Source of the DNA: Bradyrhizobium sp. KBS0727
GTDB taxonomy: Bacteria > Pseudomonadota > Alphaproteobacteria > Rhizobiales > Xanthobacteraceae
Assembly: GCF_005937885.2 (NCBI RefSeq)
Contig: NZ_CP042176.1
Span: 4,025,501-4,089,500 of the forward strand
DNA length: 64,000 nucleotides
Direction of reading: 5' to 3'
Shown: positions 24,458-33,293 of the stretch, in pieces
Numbering within the stretch: position 1 is the first letter of the stretch
How the letters are laid out: every line of letters starts with the position of its first letter
Position numbers and translations under genes: made by a program
The notes under the pieces: model-generated
Told to the model about the DNA's origin: nothing
What the model saw: only the letters and a program-made list of their open reading frames with translations
Database searches by the model: none

Positions 24458-26193
24458 GCGACCGTCACGTCGTCATAGTTGATCGCGCCAGCGGTGCCGT
24501 CGCAGTCGATGAAAAATTCCACCACGCCATCGGCGGTCGCGGTCGGCGTCGCGCCGCTGATCTGGTTCCACGCGCCAGTACCCGCGCTATAGGTGGCGAG
24601 AATGGTATCCACCATGATGCCGACGGCCGGGTTAGCGCGGACGCCGAGGCGCGGCTGATTGCCATTATAGGCCGCGGTCTTGCGAATATAAACGGCGGCG
24701 GTCACGCTGGTGCCGCTATCGATCTCGCATTTCGGGCCGCGGCCGCACGACGAACTCTCCAGCTTGAACGTCGCACTGCTCGGGGTCATCAGAACTGAAG
24801 GCGCCGCCGTGTTGTAGGCGGCGGCATCGCGCTCGACCGTGCCATACGGATTGATGGTCTTGTTGACCCCCGCCACCTGACCGTATTTGTCGAACGACAG
24901 GTAGCTGCCCGCCGTCAGGTTCGTCGGGTTAGCGAAAAAGGTCGCCGCCCCGAACTTCACGTTCCTGCCGATGACGCGGTTGCGCGACGGATTGCTGTTG
25001 AAGTTGATATCCGAAGTGGTGTGGGCGGTGAGAATGCCGGACACGGTCGAGAACTCGCCAGTATTGATCGTAATGTCGACGGACGAAGGCCCGGAACGGA
25101 TTCCTTCCGCAACCGAGAACGAACTATGGCCCCCAAGCACGGCGTTACTGAGCGTCATATCCACGGCGGCCGTACCACTCAGGTCTATGTTGCGGGTAGC
25201 GTTTCCAATCAAAGTCGGAGCCATGGAGAAGTCGTGCACGAACGACGAAATAGACACACCGAAATTGTTCAGCCACCCATAGAACGAGCCCATGTCGCCG
25301 GACAGTTCCGAACCAATATTAAGCGCACCGCCGTTGGCGTGAGAGACGTTGCCACCCCATGTGCCGAAAACTTCAAGGCCGCTAGGGTTTACGTTGACAC
25401 CGTTCCCGCCGCCCCCGACGGATGTGTTGTTGGTAAACGCCCCCCCCAAGTCGTTGATGACATAGCAGTGCGCACTGCCGCCGCCTGTGGTGCGCATGAA
25501 TATGTTATGATCGACAGTCCAATTGTTTGCAGTCTGCCTTTCCAAGTCCAGCCCGAACGCAAAATTCCAGAAGGTGTTGTAGCAAATCTCCAGCGTCGTG
25601 ATGTTCTGGGACGCCTGATTGATGTAGATCGGCTGCGCCTCGCCGTCGTGGAACGACGAATACTTGATCGACATGTTGATCAGCGACGCGCTGTTCTGAA
25701 TCACCAATTCGACGCCGCGCTTACCCGATCCATTGCCGATGAAGTAGAACTCGGTCCAGTCGACATCGACTGCGGCCCCGGCATAGACGTTGACAAATGT
25801 CATCGCCGTGGCGGAGGTGCTGCGAAGCTTGACGTTACGGGACAGCGATATGACTTCCGCCTGCGTCATCTGCAGATTGGCGGTGTGCACGCCGGACTGT
25901 GAACCGGAGGTATTGATCGCCGCCCCGCCCGGCGTCGCCGCAAGCTGGAAGGTCTCGGCAGCCCGGTTGACGTTGATGGCATAATAGATCGTGCTCGCCG
26001 TCAGCGGGGTCGGCAGCGCGCCGGTCGTCGTCAGATAGACAGCAGTTCCGTTGAAAATGCCGTGGTTGCGGCAGGTGGCCTTGGCGAGGTGCTCGCAGAT
26101 CACGCGAAACGAAACGTCATCGACATCAGGGTTAAGCAGATCGAAATTGCGACCATCGGCGCAGGTCAGCGTGGTCTGTGATGCCGGTGTCAT
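24454..26193 (-). CDS. Tailspike-like right-handed beta-helix protein
   Basis: 579 residues. The N-terminal section (ADGRNFDLLNPDVDDVSFRV..., TPLTASTIYYAINVNRAAETFQLA) is a common small phage-fibre module. It is followed by a long stretch of short Asn/Gly-rich strands (SASLINMSIKYSSFHDG, CYNTFWNFAFGLDLE, NNWTVDHNIFMRTTGGG, GGAFTNNTSVGGGGNG) as in parallel beta-helix tailspikes. A C-terminal jelly-roll-like domain follows (about 480-579, TFKLESSSCGRGPKCEID...). It overlaps the repeat protein by ATGA. A polysaccharide-binding or degrading role is inferred. Confidence 0.65.
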   Translation of the reverse strand: MTPASQTTLTCADGRNFDLLNPDVDDVSFRVICEHLAKATCRNHGIFNGTAVYLTTTGALPTPLTASTIYYAINVNRAAETFQLAATPGGAAINTSGSQSGVHTANLQMTQAEVISLSRNVKLRSTSATAMTFVNVYAGAAVDVDWTEFYFIGNGSGKRGVELVIQNSASLINMSIKYSSFHDGEAQPIYINQASQNITTLEICYNTFWNFAFGLDLERQTANNWTVDHNIFMRTTGGGSAHCYVINDLGGAFTNNTSVGGGGNGVNVNPSGLEVFGTWGGNVSHANGGALNIGSELSGDMGSFYGWLNNFGVSISSFVHDFSMAPTLIGNATRNIDLSGTAAVDMTLSNAVLGGHSSFSVAEGIRSGPSSVDITINTGEFSTVSGILTAHTTSDINFNSNPSRNRVIGRNVKFGAATFFANPTNLTAGSYLSFDKYGQVAGVNKTINPYGTVERDAAAYNTAAPSVLMTPSSATFKLESSSCGRGPKCEIDSGTSVTAAVYIRKTAAYNGNQPRLGVRANPAVGIMVDTILATYSAGTGAWNQISGATPTATADGVVEFFIDCDGTAGAINYDDVTVA

Positions 26194-28301
26194 TGAGCAT
26201 TCTCCCTTGCAGCCAGAAACAGCGGCAGATCGAGCGGCAGCGGCCCGGCCGCCGGCGCTTCCGCGATGACTTCCTCGAGGTCGACCTGGCGCGCCTCTCG
26301 GACGAGCTCGACGCCGACGCTGTCACCGTTGAGGCGGGCCGAGCGCTCGACGAACTGCTCGATCGAGCGCAGCCATTTCTGTCCGGCCTCGGTCAGCGCC
26401 AGCTTGGCCTCGAGCAGCACCACCGCGTAGCCGCAACCGATCAGGCCGCGCGCGAGCTCGGGCTCGACGGCATCACCATCGCGCACCGCGACCAGGCCCT
26501 GCCACTCGATGAACTCGTCATCGGTCAGCGTCGCCTTGAACACCTCGACGAAATTGGACCCAGGTCGCCCCGCGGACGGCACGGCGGGATCAGCGGTTTC
26601 GGAGGATACGTCGACCTGCTGAATGACTTCCCCCGGCGCATGCGTTGCCGCATCGGTCAGGGCTGGGTGATCCGCGGCCGGCGGCGGCGCGCGTTCCGTT
26701 GCATAGGCGTCGCCAGCGGCGGCGCCGTTCTTGGCCAGCTCACGACGCTCGGCCTCAAGCGCGCGAAATCGGGACCAACCCGGCTCGCTCAAGATCCAGT
26801 CGTTGCGATGCTCGATCCGAAACGCCAGGCCCTGCGCGATATAGGCCGGCGCTATCGCCGGCAGGATCTCGGCGCGGTTGGGAAAAGCAAAATTCGAGAT
26901 CGCCCGCAACGCGGTGAATTCGTCGAGCTCGACAGGTCGCGCCGGCGCGAATGGAAAAATCTTGCAGTCTCCGCGAGCCGCGCATTCGTCGGGACTGTCG
27001 CAGTGTGACGACGAACCGCGGACGCATCGCCCGATGTACGGATCGACCTGGTCGAGCACGCAACGGTCGTCGATCGGCCCTTGCGTTTCCGGCATTCCAT
27101 GTTGAACGAACGGCTCGGCAGCGACCCGGCCCTCGAGCTGCGCGGGCTCGGCGGCCCCGGCCTGGTTTCCGCAAGCCTCCCAGCCTTCCGGCAGCGGGTG
27201 CTCGGCGTCGACGCGAGCGAACAGTTCCAACACCGGCAGCCCGCCGGTCATGGTTGCGATCATGTGGCGGTAGAAATCGGGCTTGCGCGAATGCTCGCGC
27301 GGCCGCTCGCGATGGTTCGATCCGAATTTTTCGGATCCGGCCGGTTTCGGCAGGCCGGCGCCGCGCTTGAACAGCAGCAAGAGCTCGTCCTGGTCCCAGG
27401 CGATCAGGCCGAGGCCGCGATCGTCGGGCATGTCGGCGTCGGTCTTGGTCCAGACGAAACAGGTCGAATAGGAATCCATCCCGAGCGCGAGCTGGCAGGC
27501 AAAGGACAGCGGCACCTCGACCCGGGCCAACACCACCTCGCCGGTCGCCGACACCGTGACCTCGATCTCGGTCTCGACCGGCGCCAACAGGTGCGCGCGA
27601 GGGATCCAGAAAAACGCCCAGGAATCCGGCAGCAGCAGCTCGCGGGCGCTGCGCAGGAATTTGAGGATTTCCGGCCAGGTCATGGTCGGATAGTGGTTTT
27701 CATAGGCGCGGTCGCCGATCCCGGCCTTGCGCGACCAGGGGCAATCGATATAGGCGGCGGCGAATTGCCGGCCGCTCGGCAGCTCGGCCGAGGCGTCCGA
27801 CAGCACCCGCGCCAGGTCGCGGCGCCGCTCGCGGCCCTTTTCCTCGGCGCCGACCTTGAGCAGGTCCATCGCGACCCGGCCCTGCCCGCCGCGCATTTCC
27901 TCGGCGTGACGCGCGAGCGCCGCCTCGAATTCGGCGCGGTCCATTTCCGCGACCCGCTGGGCCCGCGATGACAGTTTGCGGTCGATCCCGGCCTCGGCCA
28001 GCGTCGGTCGGTCGTCTGTTTTAGGCTGTTCCGTATCGGAATCGCCTAAACGCGGCCGCCCGGCGCCGGCCCTGCCCTGGTTGAGGCCGACCGTTTCCTT
28101 TTGCGCCAGCAGCATTTCGCCCAGGCGCCGCTCGGCGCGAAACCGGATCCGCGCCGCCTTGATCTCGAGGTCGCGGTTTTTGGCCTGCTTGGCATAGGCG
28201 CGCCAGGCCTCGGCCTGGCTGCGGATCTCGAGCACCTCGTCGACCGAGTCCGCCTCGGAAAGCGCCCGCTCGGCGGCCTCGTATTTGGCGAGCTCGGTCA
28301 T
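26190..28301 (-). CDS. MT-A70 family adenine DNA methyltransferase with long C-terminal extension
   Basis: 703 residues from the ATG overlapping the upstream stop. The N-terminal helical module (1-70; AEAWRAYAKQAKNRDLEIKA...RAERRLGEML) is shared with the next upstream gene. The MTase domain (about 180-400) has IDCPWS at 185-190, in place of the usual DPPW, plus WPEILKFLRSARELL, SHWAFFW-like and LELFARV...EGWEACGNQ motifs. The last 300 residues contain a Cys cluster (about 435-475, CVLDQ...RCVRG...HC...EC...DC) of unknown role. It probably protects phage DNA or regulates it by N6-adenine methylation. Confidence 0.82.
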   Translation of the reverse strand: MTELAKYEAAERALSEADSVDEVLEIRSQAEAWRAYAKQAKNRDLEIKAARIRFRAERRLGEMLLAQKETVGLNQGRAGAGRPRLGDSDTEQPKTDDRPTLAEAGIDRKLSSRAQRVAEMDRAEFEAALARHAEEMRGGQGRVAMDLLKVGAEEKGRERRRDLARVLSDASAELPSGRQFAAAYIDCPWSRKAGIGDRAYENHYPTMTWPEILKFLRSARELLLPDSWAFFWIPRAHLLAPVETEIEVTVSATGEVVLARVEVPLSFACQLALGMDSYSTCFVWTKTDADMPDDRGLGLIAWDQDELLLLFKRGAGLPKPAGSEKFGSNHRERPREHSRKPDFYRHMIATMTGGLPVLELFARVDAEHPLPEGWEACGNQAGAAEPAQLEGRVAAEPFVQHGMPETQGPIDDRCVLDQVDPYIGRCVRGSSSHCDSPDECAARGDCKIFPFAPARPVELDEFTALRAISNFAFPNRAEILPAIAPAYIAQGLAFRIEHRNDWILSEPGWSRFRALEAERRELAKNGAAAGDAYATERAPPPAADHPALTDAATHAPGEVIQQVDVSSETADPAVPSAGRPGSNFVEVFKATLTDDEFIEWQGLVAVRDGDAVEPELARGLIGCGYAVVLLEAKLALTEAGQKWLRSIEQFVERSARLNGDSVGVELVREARQVDLEEVIAEAPAAGPLPLDLPLFLAARENAQ

Positions 28302-28966
28302 GCTTCGCCTTTCGCTGCAGCCAAGAGCCGGCTCAAATCCGAAGGCGTCAGTAAATCCTCGACGGTTGTCAGGCTGTCGGCTGGCCGGCAATGCTTTTTG
28401 ATCGAGCGCAACAACAACGATTGCGAGGCGATGCTGGCGACCAATCCATCGATCTCACCCACAGCAACAGAGCCAAGCCGGCGGCCATTGACGCGAAACT
28501 CATACGGCGAGTGATCGTTGCGATGGCTTGAGGGCCGAAGCGTAACGGGCGCTCGCCCCGTTCCTCTCTCCGAGCGGACTCTCAGATCGTGCAGCTGCGT
28601 CTCGAAACGATCAGGTTCGATTCGAGCGAGGTGCTGCGCCTTCATTGACAGCTTATGATCAACGCCCAACGCGCGCAGCGTTACCCGCGATCCGTCTAGC
28701 GGCGGTTGCCCCCGCGACTGCAGAGGCTGCCCGCCGTTGCTCAATACGCCGACACGCTTCAAGTCGGCGAGCATTTCGCCGAGGCGCCGCTCGGCGCGAA
28801 TGCGGATCTCAGCAGCGTCTAGTTCAAGGTCGCGGTTCTTTGCGCGCTTGGCATAGACCCGCATCGCCTCGGCCTTGTCGGCAATGTCTTTGACATCATC
28901 AACGGATTTCGCCTGCGCTAGCGCTGCACACGCGACCGAATAGGGAACGATTTGCACGCCGCTCAT
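28298..28966 (-). CDS. Paralogue of the MT-A70 N-terminal module
   Basis: The start at 28966 overlaps the upstream zinc-ribbon stop (ATGA); 222 residues. Its first 75 residues (SVDDVKDIADKAEAMRVYAKRAKNRDLELDAAEIRIRAERRLGEML) align closely with those of the downstream methyltransferase, and a second shared block follows (LGVDHKLSMKAQHLARIEPDRFE, like IDRKLSSRAQRVAEMDRAEFE). The catalytic domain is absent. The C-terminal part (EFRVNGRRLGSVAVGEIDGLVASI...) looks globular. A DNA-recognition partner of the methyltransferase is a reasonable guess. Confidence 0.7.
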   Translation of the reverse strand: MSGVQIVPYSVACAALAQAKSVDDVKDIADKAEAMRVYAKRAKNRDLELDAAEIRIRAERRLGEMLADLKRVGVLSNGGQPLQSRGQPPLDGSRVTLRALGVDHKLSMKAQHLARIEPDRFETQLHDLRVRSERGTGRAPVTLRPSSHRNDHSPYEFRVNGRRLGSVAVGEIDGLVASIASQSLLLRSIKKHCRPADSLTTVEDLLTPSDLSRLLAAAKGEA

Positions 28967-29142
28967 GTCGGCACCCCGCATTTCGGGCAGCCGTGCAGCC
29001 AGACGTCGGCGATCTTGCGGATCCGCCAGCGCTCGCGCTTCATCACCTCGCGGGCTTCCGCGAAATCATCGGTCTCGGTCTCGAGCACCTGGTCGCACGA
29101 GTCACACTCGACCAGGATATTGCCGCGCTGGCGGTCGATCAA
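28963..29142 (-). CDS. Zinc-ribbon protein (59 aa, TTG start)
   Basis: A TTG at 29142, with a perfect AGGAGGTG 7 bases upstream, opens a 59-residue frame that overlaps the HNH gene stop and ends by ATGA overlap with the next gene. It has Cys13-x2-Cys16 and Cys52-x2-Cys55, a four-cysteine zinc-ribbon arrangement, with a charged helix between (AREVMKRERWRIRKI). Such small ribbons recur in phage DNA-metabolism blocks. The ribosome-binding site and both overlaps make the call fairly robust although the start is not ATG. Confidence 0.75.
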   Translation of the reverse strand: MIDRQRGNILVECDSCDQVLETETDDFAEAREVMKRERWRIRKIADVWLHGCPKCGVPT

Positions 29143-29639
29143 AACGGCACCTCCTGCAATTGGAGGCCGCCGCCGAGCTCGGCCATCAGCTGCAGCACGA
29201 TGGCATCGAGCGATGGCGCGGTGCCGCGGCTGCGGCGGTTGAGATTGTTCTCGGCCTTGGTCAGCCAGCGCAGGTTGGCGCGGCGGTTATCCAGCGTCTG
29301 GCCGTTGATGTGGTCGGCGAAATGCGCCGCCAGGAATGCGTCATCCGGCGGCGGCTCGGCCTCGATCATGATCTCGCGCGACATGCGCACGGTCGACCGC
29401 CCCGGCCCCTCGTTGCGCTTGGCATAGAGCTGCCACTCGAGGCCGCGGCGCGCGCCGGCGTGCCACACGTTCCAGATGTGTTGCGACAGCCAGGCATGGT
29501 CGCTGGCGTCGACCAAGGTCCAGATGTTGTCGCGCGCCGACAGCATGATGCGGCGCCATGGCGTGCCGGTCAGGTCGACCAGTTCCGAAGCCTGGAATTC
29601 GGCGAGCTGGCGCGCCTCGATCAGATTGGCCCGCATCAT
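29139..29639 (-). CDS. HNH endonuclease
   Basis: 166 residues. The C-terminal HNH_3-type core reads HFADHINGQTLDNRRANLRWLTKAENNLNRR, containing the DHxNGxxLDNRRxNLR signature with the metal-binding His and Asn. The N-terminal part (DNIWTLVDASDHAWLSQHIWNVWHAG) resembles the DNA-interaction region of phage homing-type HNH enzymes. It overlaps both neighbours. In a tailed phage an HNH protein can act with the terminase; here no terminase is visible, so a homing or defence role is also possible. Confidence 0.85.
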   Translation of the reverse strand: MMRANLIEARQLAEFQASELVDLTGTPWRRIMLSARDNIWTLVDASDHAWLSQHIWNVWHAGARRGLEWQLYAKRNEGPGRSTVRMSREIMIEAEPPPDDAFLAAHFADHINGQTLDNRRANLRWLTKAENNLNRRSRGTAPSLDAIVLQLMAELGGGLQLQEVPF

Positions 29640-30319
29640 TCGACCGGCTCGTCGGTTTCGCTGTCAGCCGGCGCTGCGCCCTGCCCGGCCTTGAACGCCG
29701 CCAGATCCTGCTCGGCCTGCGACAGCGCGCCGCCGTCGATCTCGTCGGTCGCGGGCTTGCGCCTGGCGCGAGCCTCGGCCTTGTCGGCGGCTTCCTTGAC
29801 GGCCGACGTCGCGGCGGGATCTTTCCGCACCATCGCGAGCACGGTCGCCGAGCGCTTAGCCGCGCCCCTGCCGGGTTTCGGCCCGGTCGGTTTCGGCTCG
29901 ACATAGGGCTCGACATGCGACTGGCCGTCATCGTCGCGCCAGATCCGCAACGGATCGCCGCCGACGCGCGCGATGATCTCGCCGTTGCGCGGCACCATCT
30001 TGCTGAAAGCGTCGACCACCTGGTCGCGCGCCAACGTGTCGACCGACAGCGCGGCGATCGCCGCCGCCAGCGGGCTTTCCGGCAGCATGCCGACGGCGTG
30101 CATGTAGGTCTCGAGCAGGGTCTCGTCGTCGTCGAGCTGCGCCGGGTTTTTCGCCCGCTTGCGCTTCACCATGCCGCGGATCGCCTTGCTGGAAAAACCC
30201 TCGGCCTTGGCATCGGCATAGATCGCGCGGATGTCGTCGGCGAGATCGGCGCGCTCGTCCTCGAGCCGCTCGACCTTTTCGAGATAAGATTTTAGCGCGG
30301 CGACGGTTTCGGACTTCAT
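29636..30319 (-). CDS. GapR-like (DUF2312) DNA-binding protein with C-terminal extension
   Basis: 227 residues. The first 75 (LKSYLEKVERLEDERADLADDIRAIYADAKAEGFSSKAIRGMVKRKR) match DUF2312/GapR, the overtwisted-DNA-binding protein of alphaproteobacteria that helps topoisomerases at replication. GapR itself is about 90 residues; here 150 extra residues follow, with Pro/Lys-rich and acidic low-complexity stretches (VEPKPTGPKPGRGAAKRSATV, ending ETDEPVE). A phage-borne version may bind supercoiled phage DNA or interfere with host GapR. Confidence 0.82.
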   Translation of the reverse strand: MKSETVAALKSYLEKVERLEDERADLADDIRAIYADAKAEGFSSKAIRGMVKRKRAKNPAQLDDDETLLETYMHAVGMLPESPLAAAIAALSVDTLARDQVVDAFSKMVPRNGEIIARVGGDPLRIWRDDDGQSHVEPYVEPKPTGPKPGRGAAKRSATVLAMVRKDPAATSAVKEAADKAEARARRKPATDEIDGGALSQAEQDLAAFKAGQGAAPADSETDEPVE

Positions 30320-32205
30320 CGCGCCGCCTTCGAGGTTTTGGCGGGCTTCGATTTGGCCGCAGCGGACGCCGCCTTGCCGCGCTCACCCGGCTTGATCGAG
30401 AAATTCAATTTGATGTTGGCGGCGACGCGCGCGACGTTGGCGTAAGGCCGGCCGATCAGTTCGACCGCTTCCGTCAGCGTCTTGCCGTCGGTCCAGGCCT
30501 TCTGTAGCGCGATGTAATCCGCATCCGACCAGGCGACGCGCTGTTTCAGGCCGAGATTGCTCGCCTTAGTTCTGATCGCGCCGACCAGCTTCCCGAGCCG
30601 CTCGGCGATTTGTTTCGCCGGCATCTTCTCGGCGTAAAGCTTTTTCAGCTCCTCGATCTGCTCGGTGGTCCAGGCCTCGCCGGAACGATCGAAATTGTGC
30701 TTCTGCGCAAACTTGAAGATCGACGTCATGCCGCGGTCGAAACCGGCTTCTTTCAACTCGGCGATGATCTCGCGATAGGGCTTGCCGTTCTCGAGGCCAG
30801 CCAGCGCAATCGCCTTTTCCGGCTCGGTCCAGTAATTGACGCGGTCGCGCGTGATGCCGAGTGCGATCGCGCGCATCTGGATCGCGACCCTGCCCCGGGT
30901 GAAACCGCCCTCGGCCAGCAAGCCGACGATGTCCATAATCTTGACCTCGCGCGCATAGGCCTGCCGCACGATCTCGTCCTCGTCCGCCGACCAGCCGACC
31001 GCAGCCTTGGCGCTGACCAGGCCGAGCGCATGCGCCCGCATCGAGATGTTGCTGGTCGAGGTCGAGAACCCGATTCCGGCGAGCGCCTGGCCGATGTCGG
31101 CGATCGACATTCCGTCGCGGTAGCCGTCACGGATGATCTGGTCCTCGTCGGCGCGCCAGTCGCGGCCGCGGCGGCCGGATGCCGGCCGATGATTGCCCCT
31201 CGGGCGGTCGTCGCCGTCGTCGGCATCGAGGCCCTCGACCTGGCTGAGCAACGCCATGGCTGCGCTGGCCGCGATCGGCGGCGGCGCCTCGACCCGCGGC
31301 GCCTCGCCCTTGTGGCGGGTTTCGACGCCGCCAGCCTTGAACCGCGAACGTCCGGCGATGTTGAAGGCGGGCCCGATACCAATGAACTCGCCGTCGGCGA
31401 GCGTGCGCAGCGCGCGGCTGTGACCGGCCGTAAAGCCAAGCACGTCGCCGGCGCGCTCGAGGTCGCGATCAAAGATGGTGCGGCCGACGATCACATTGGT
31501 GGTCTTGAACGCGACCGCCTTCGACGTCTCGGCGAGACGCTGGGTTGCGATCACGCCGGCGACGCCGCGCTTGCGGCCACGGCCCATCATGTCGGCGATC
31601 GCCGAGATCGCCCGCTTGCGGGTTTCGGTCTCGACGTCGCCGGTGTCGTAATGCGGCGCAAAGGTCTGCGCCTCGTCAATCAGCACCAGCAGCGGATGCC
31701 AGTGCTCGGCCGGCGCCTCGATCAGGCCGGCGGCGAATTCCGCCGCGGTCTCGAGCCGCTGTTCCGAGGTGGCATCCGACAGGTCGAGGATCGCGCTATA
31801 GCGATGCGCACGGATATGACGCGCCAGCGCGCGGCCGCCGACGCGCAGGATCTCGGCCGAGGCCAGCACGGCGACGTCGAATTTTTCAGCGAGCGTCAGG
31901 AATTCGCCGTCGGGATCGACCACGACCTGCTGCACCTTGCCGAACGCCTGTTCGAACAGCCGCCGCAGCAACATCGACTTGCCGGCGCCGCTATTGCCCT
32001 GGATCAGCATGCGGCCCTCGATCAGCTTGCCGAGGCTGATTCCGACCTGGTCGCCGTTCGACGAGCTCCCCAGCAAGATGTCGCCGTCGCGGATCTTTCG
32101 CGGCTCGGGCCTTGGTGTCGGCTTGGGTGCGCCAGATCCGCCAGGACCAAACCCCCGCCCCTCGCGCGCCAGTGCTTCCGACATTTTGGTGTCGATCACG
32201 TTCAT
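30316..32205 (-). CDS. HerA-like ATPase fused to five Myb/GcrA-like DNA-binding modules
   Basis: 629 residues. The ATPase domain (about 40-290) has Walker A GNSGAGKS (70-77), Walker B LLVLIDEAQ (Asp177, Glu178), GRGRKRGVAGVIATQRL with sensor Gln222 and a C-terminal GHSRALRTLADGEFIGIGP, typical of HerA/FtsK-like hexameric translocases (DUF87). From residue 350 there are five 45-55-residue modules starting at Trp350, Trp405, Trp459, Trp512 and Trp559, each with W-x3-D/E-E-x-I and a helix-turn-helix like GcrA or SANT/Myb. It probably moves or remodels DNA. The exact role is unknown. Confidence 0.78.
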   Translation of the reverse strand: MNVIDTKMSEALAREGRGFGPGGSGAPKPTPRPEPRKIRDGDILLGSSSNGDQVGISLGKLIEGRMLIQGNSGAGKSMLLRRLFEQAFGKVQQVVVDPDGEFLTLAEKFDVAVLASAEILRVGGRALARHIRAHRYSAILDLSDATSEQRLETAAEFAAGLIEAPAEHWHPLLVLIDEAQTFAPHYDTGDVETETRKRAISAIADMMGRGRKRGVAGVIATQRLAETSKAVAFKTTNVIVGRTIFDRDLERAGDVLGFTAGHSRALRTLADGEFIGIGPAFNIAGRSRFKAGGVETRHKGEAPRVEAPPPIAASAAMALLSQVEGLDADDGDDRPRGNHRPASGRRGRDWRADEDQIIRDGYRDGMSIADIGQALAGIGFSTSTSNISMRAHALGLVSAKAAVGWSADEDEIVRQAYAREVKIMDIVGLLAEGGFTRGRVAIQMRAIALGITRDRVNYWTEPEKAIALAGLENGKPYREIIAELKEAGFDRGMTSIFKFAQKHNFDRSGEAWTTEQIEELKKLYAEKMPAKQIAERLGKLVGAIRTKASNLGLKQRVAWSDADYIALQKAWTDGKTLTEAVELIGRPYANVARVAANIKLNFSIKPGERGKAASAAAKSKPAKTSKAAR

Positions 32206-33293
32206 GCTGGTGCCCTCACTGGAAATGCGTCATGCGTCACGCCGTCGAGCAGCCGGCCGGCGCGGGTCTTGCCGACACGAACCAACGTCGACCTGGCGCC
32301 GAATTTCGTGAACTGGCGCGGATAGCCGTCGACCTGGAGCATCGTTTCGCGATCGTGCTCATAGTCGCCGAACGCAAAACGGCCGGGATCGCCAGCAGCG
32401 TGCGCGGCGGCGGGATGCCATTCGCCCCACTGCTTGAAAAAGAACGGCACGGCGGCGCCGGCGCACTGATCGCGCAGCTCGCGTACCCATTGGATGCTCA
32501 TCGGCCGCGCGCCGTGGCCCGACTCGCCGCCGGCGATCACCCAATCGATTCCAGGAGGTGTTCTCTTGAGCCAAGCGGTGTGGCCGTCGATCACTCCGCG
32601 CAGTTCGCCCTTGAGGCAATCGCGCCGTTCGTTCGGGCTGACGACAAGTCGAAGCAGGTCGATCGGCCCGAGCAGCGGCTCGGCGGAAATGAAGCGGATC
32701 GCCGCCGGCGTCTGCAGCAGCAGCGGGATCCGCTGATCGGCCTCCTGCTGCCGCTCGGTCGACACGCCGAGCCAGACGTTGGGCAGCGGCCATTCGAGTG
32801 GATGGCAGTCTGCGCCGCCCCAAAAGTCGCCGACCAGATCAGCGATTATGTCGGCACGCGCAATTTCAACGATGCCGTCACGTTTCGCCGGCGGCCGCAG
32901 AAAATAATCGCGCATCCGCGCTGCGCGCTTGGTCAGCACCTGGAACGTGTGCTCGGGACAAGCGGCCATCACCGCAAAGACGCTGTCAATCCATGCGTCG
33001 GGCACGTCCTCATGAAACAGGTCGCCCATCGAGTTGACGAAATAGGTCGTTGACTTGTTGCGCTTGAGCGGCGCCATCAGCGCCTTGGCCGCCAGTGCGA
33101 CCTTGCCGGTCCAGACTGCGTTGCCGTTGACCCTTTTGGTGGTGCCGGCGTAGTGCGATTGCCCGCCCATCGCCTCGATCCGCGCCGCCATCTTCATCGC
33201 GTAGCAATTGGAACAGCCGGGCGAAACGATCGAGCAGCCGACGATCGGATTCCAGGTCGCCTCGGTCCACTCGATCGCGGATTTTCCGGTCAT
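32202..33293 (-). CDS. DUF5131 (phage Gp37/Gp68) radical-SAM-like protein
   Basis: 363 residues. The N-terminal IEWTEATWNPIVGCSIVSPGC and SNCYAMKMA provide Cys20, Cys27 and Cys30 (C-x6-C-x2-C), the hallmark of DUF5131 proteins that are thought to be divergent radical-SAM enzymes. VNSMGDLFHEDVP, FQVLTKRAARM, PNVWLGVSTE, FISAEPLLGPI, WVIAGGESGHGARPM and FFFKQWGEW all fit the family. Homologues are frequent in phages of alphaproteobacteria. The substrate is unknown; DNA or RNA modification or defence is possible. It overlaps both neighbours. Confidence 0.88.
   Translation of the reverse strand: MTGKSAIEWTEATWNPIVGCSIVSPGCSNCYAMKMAARIEAMGGQSHYAGTTKRVNGNAVWTGKVALAAKALMAPLKRNKSTTYFVNSMGDLFHEDVPDAWIDSVFAVMAACPEHTFQVLTKRAARMRDYFLRPPAKRDGIVEIARADIIADLVGDFWGGADCHPLEWPLPNVWLGVSTERQQEADQRIPLLLQTPAAIRFISAEPLLGPIDLLRLVVSPNERRDCLKGELRGVIDGHTAWLKRTPPGIDWVIAGGESGHGARPMSIQWVRELRDQCAGAAVPFFFKQWGEWHPAAAHAAGDPGRFAFGDYEHDRETMLQVDGYPRQFTKFGARSTLVRVGKTRAGRLLDGVTHDAFPVRAPA

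Noticed and set aside
30610..32325. Plus-strand frame of 571 aa opposite the HerA-like gene
   Set aside because: Antisense of a protein with clear Walker motifs; composition typical of shadow translation.
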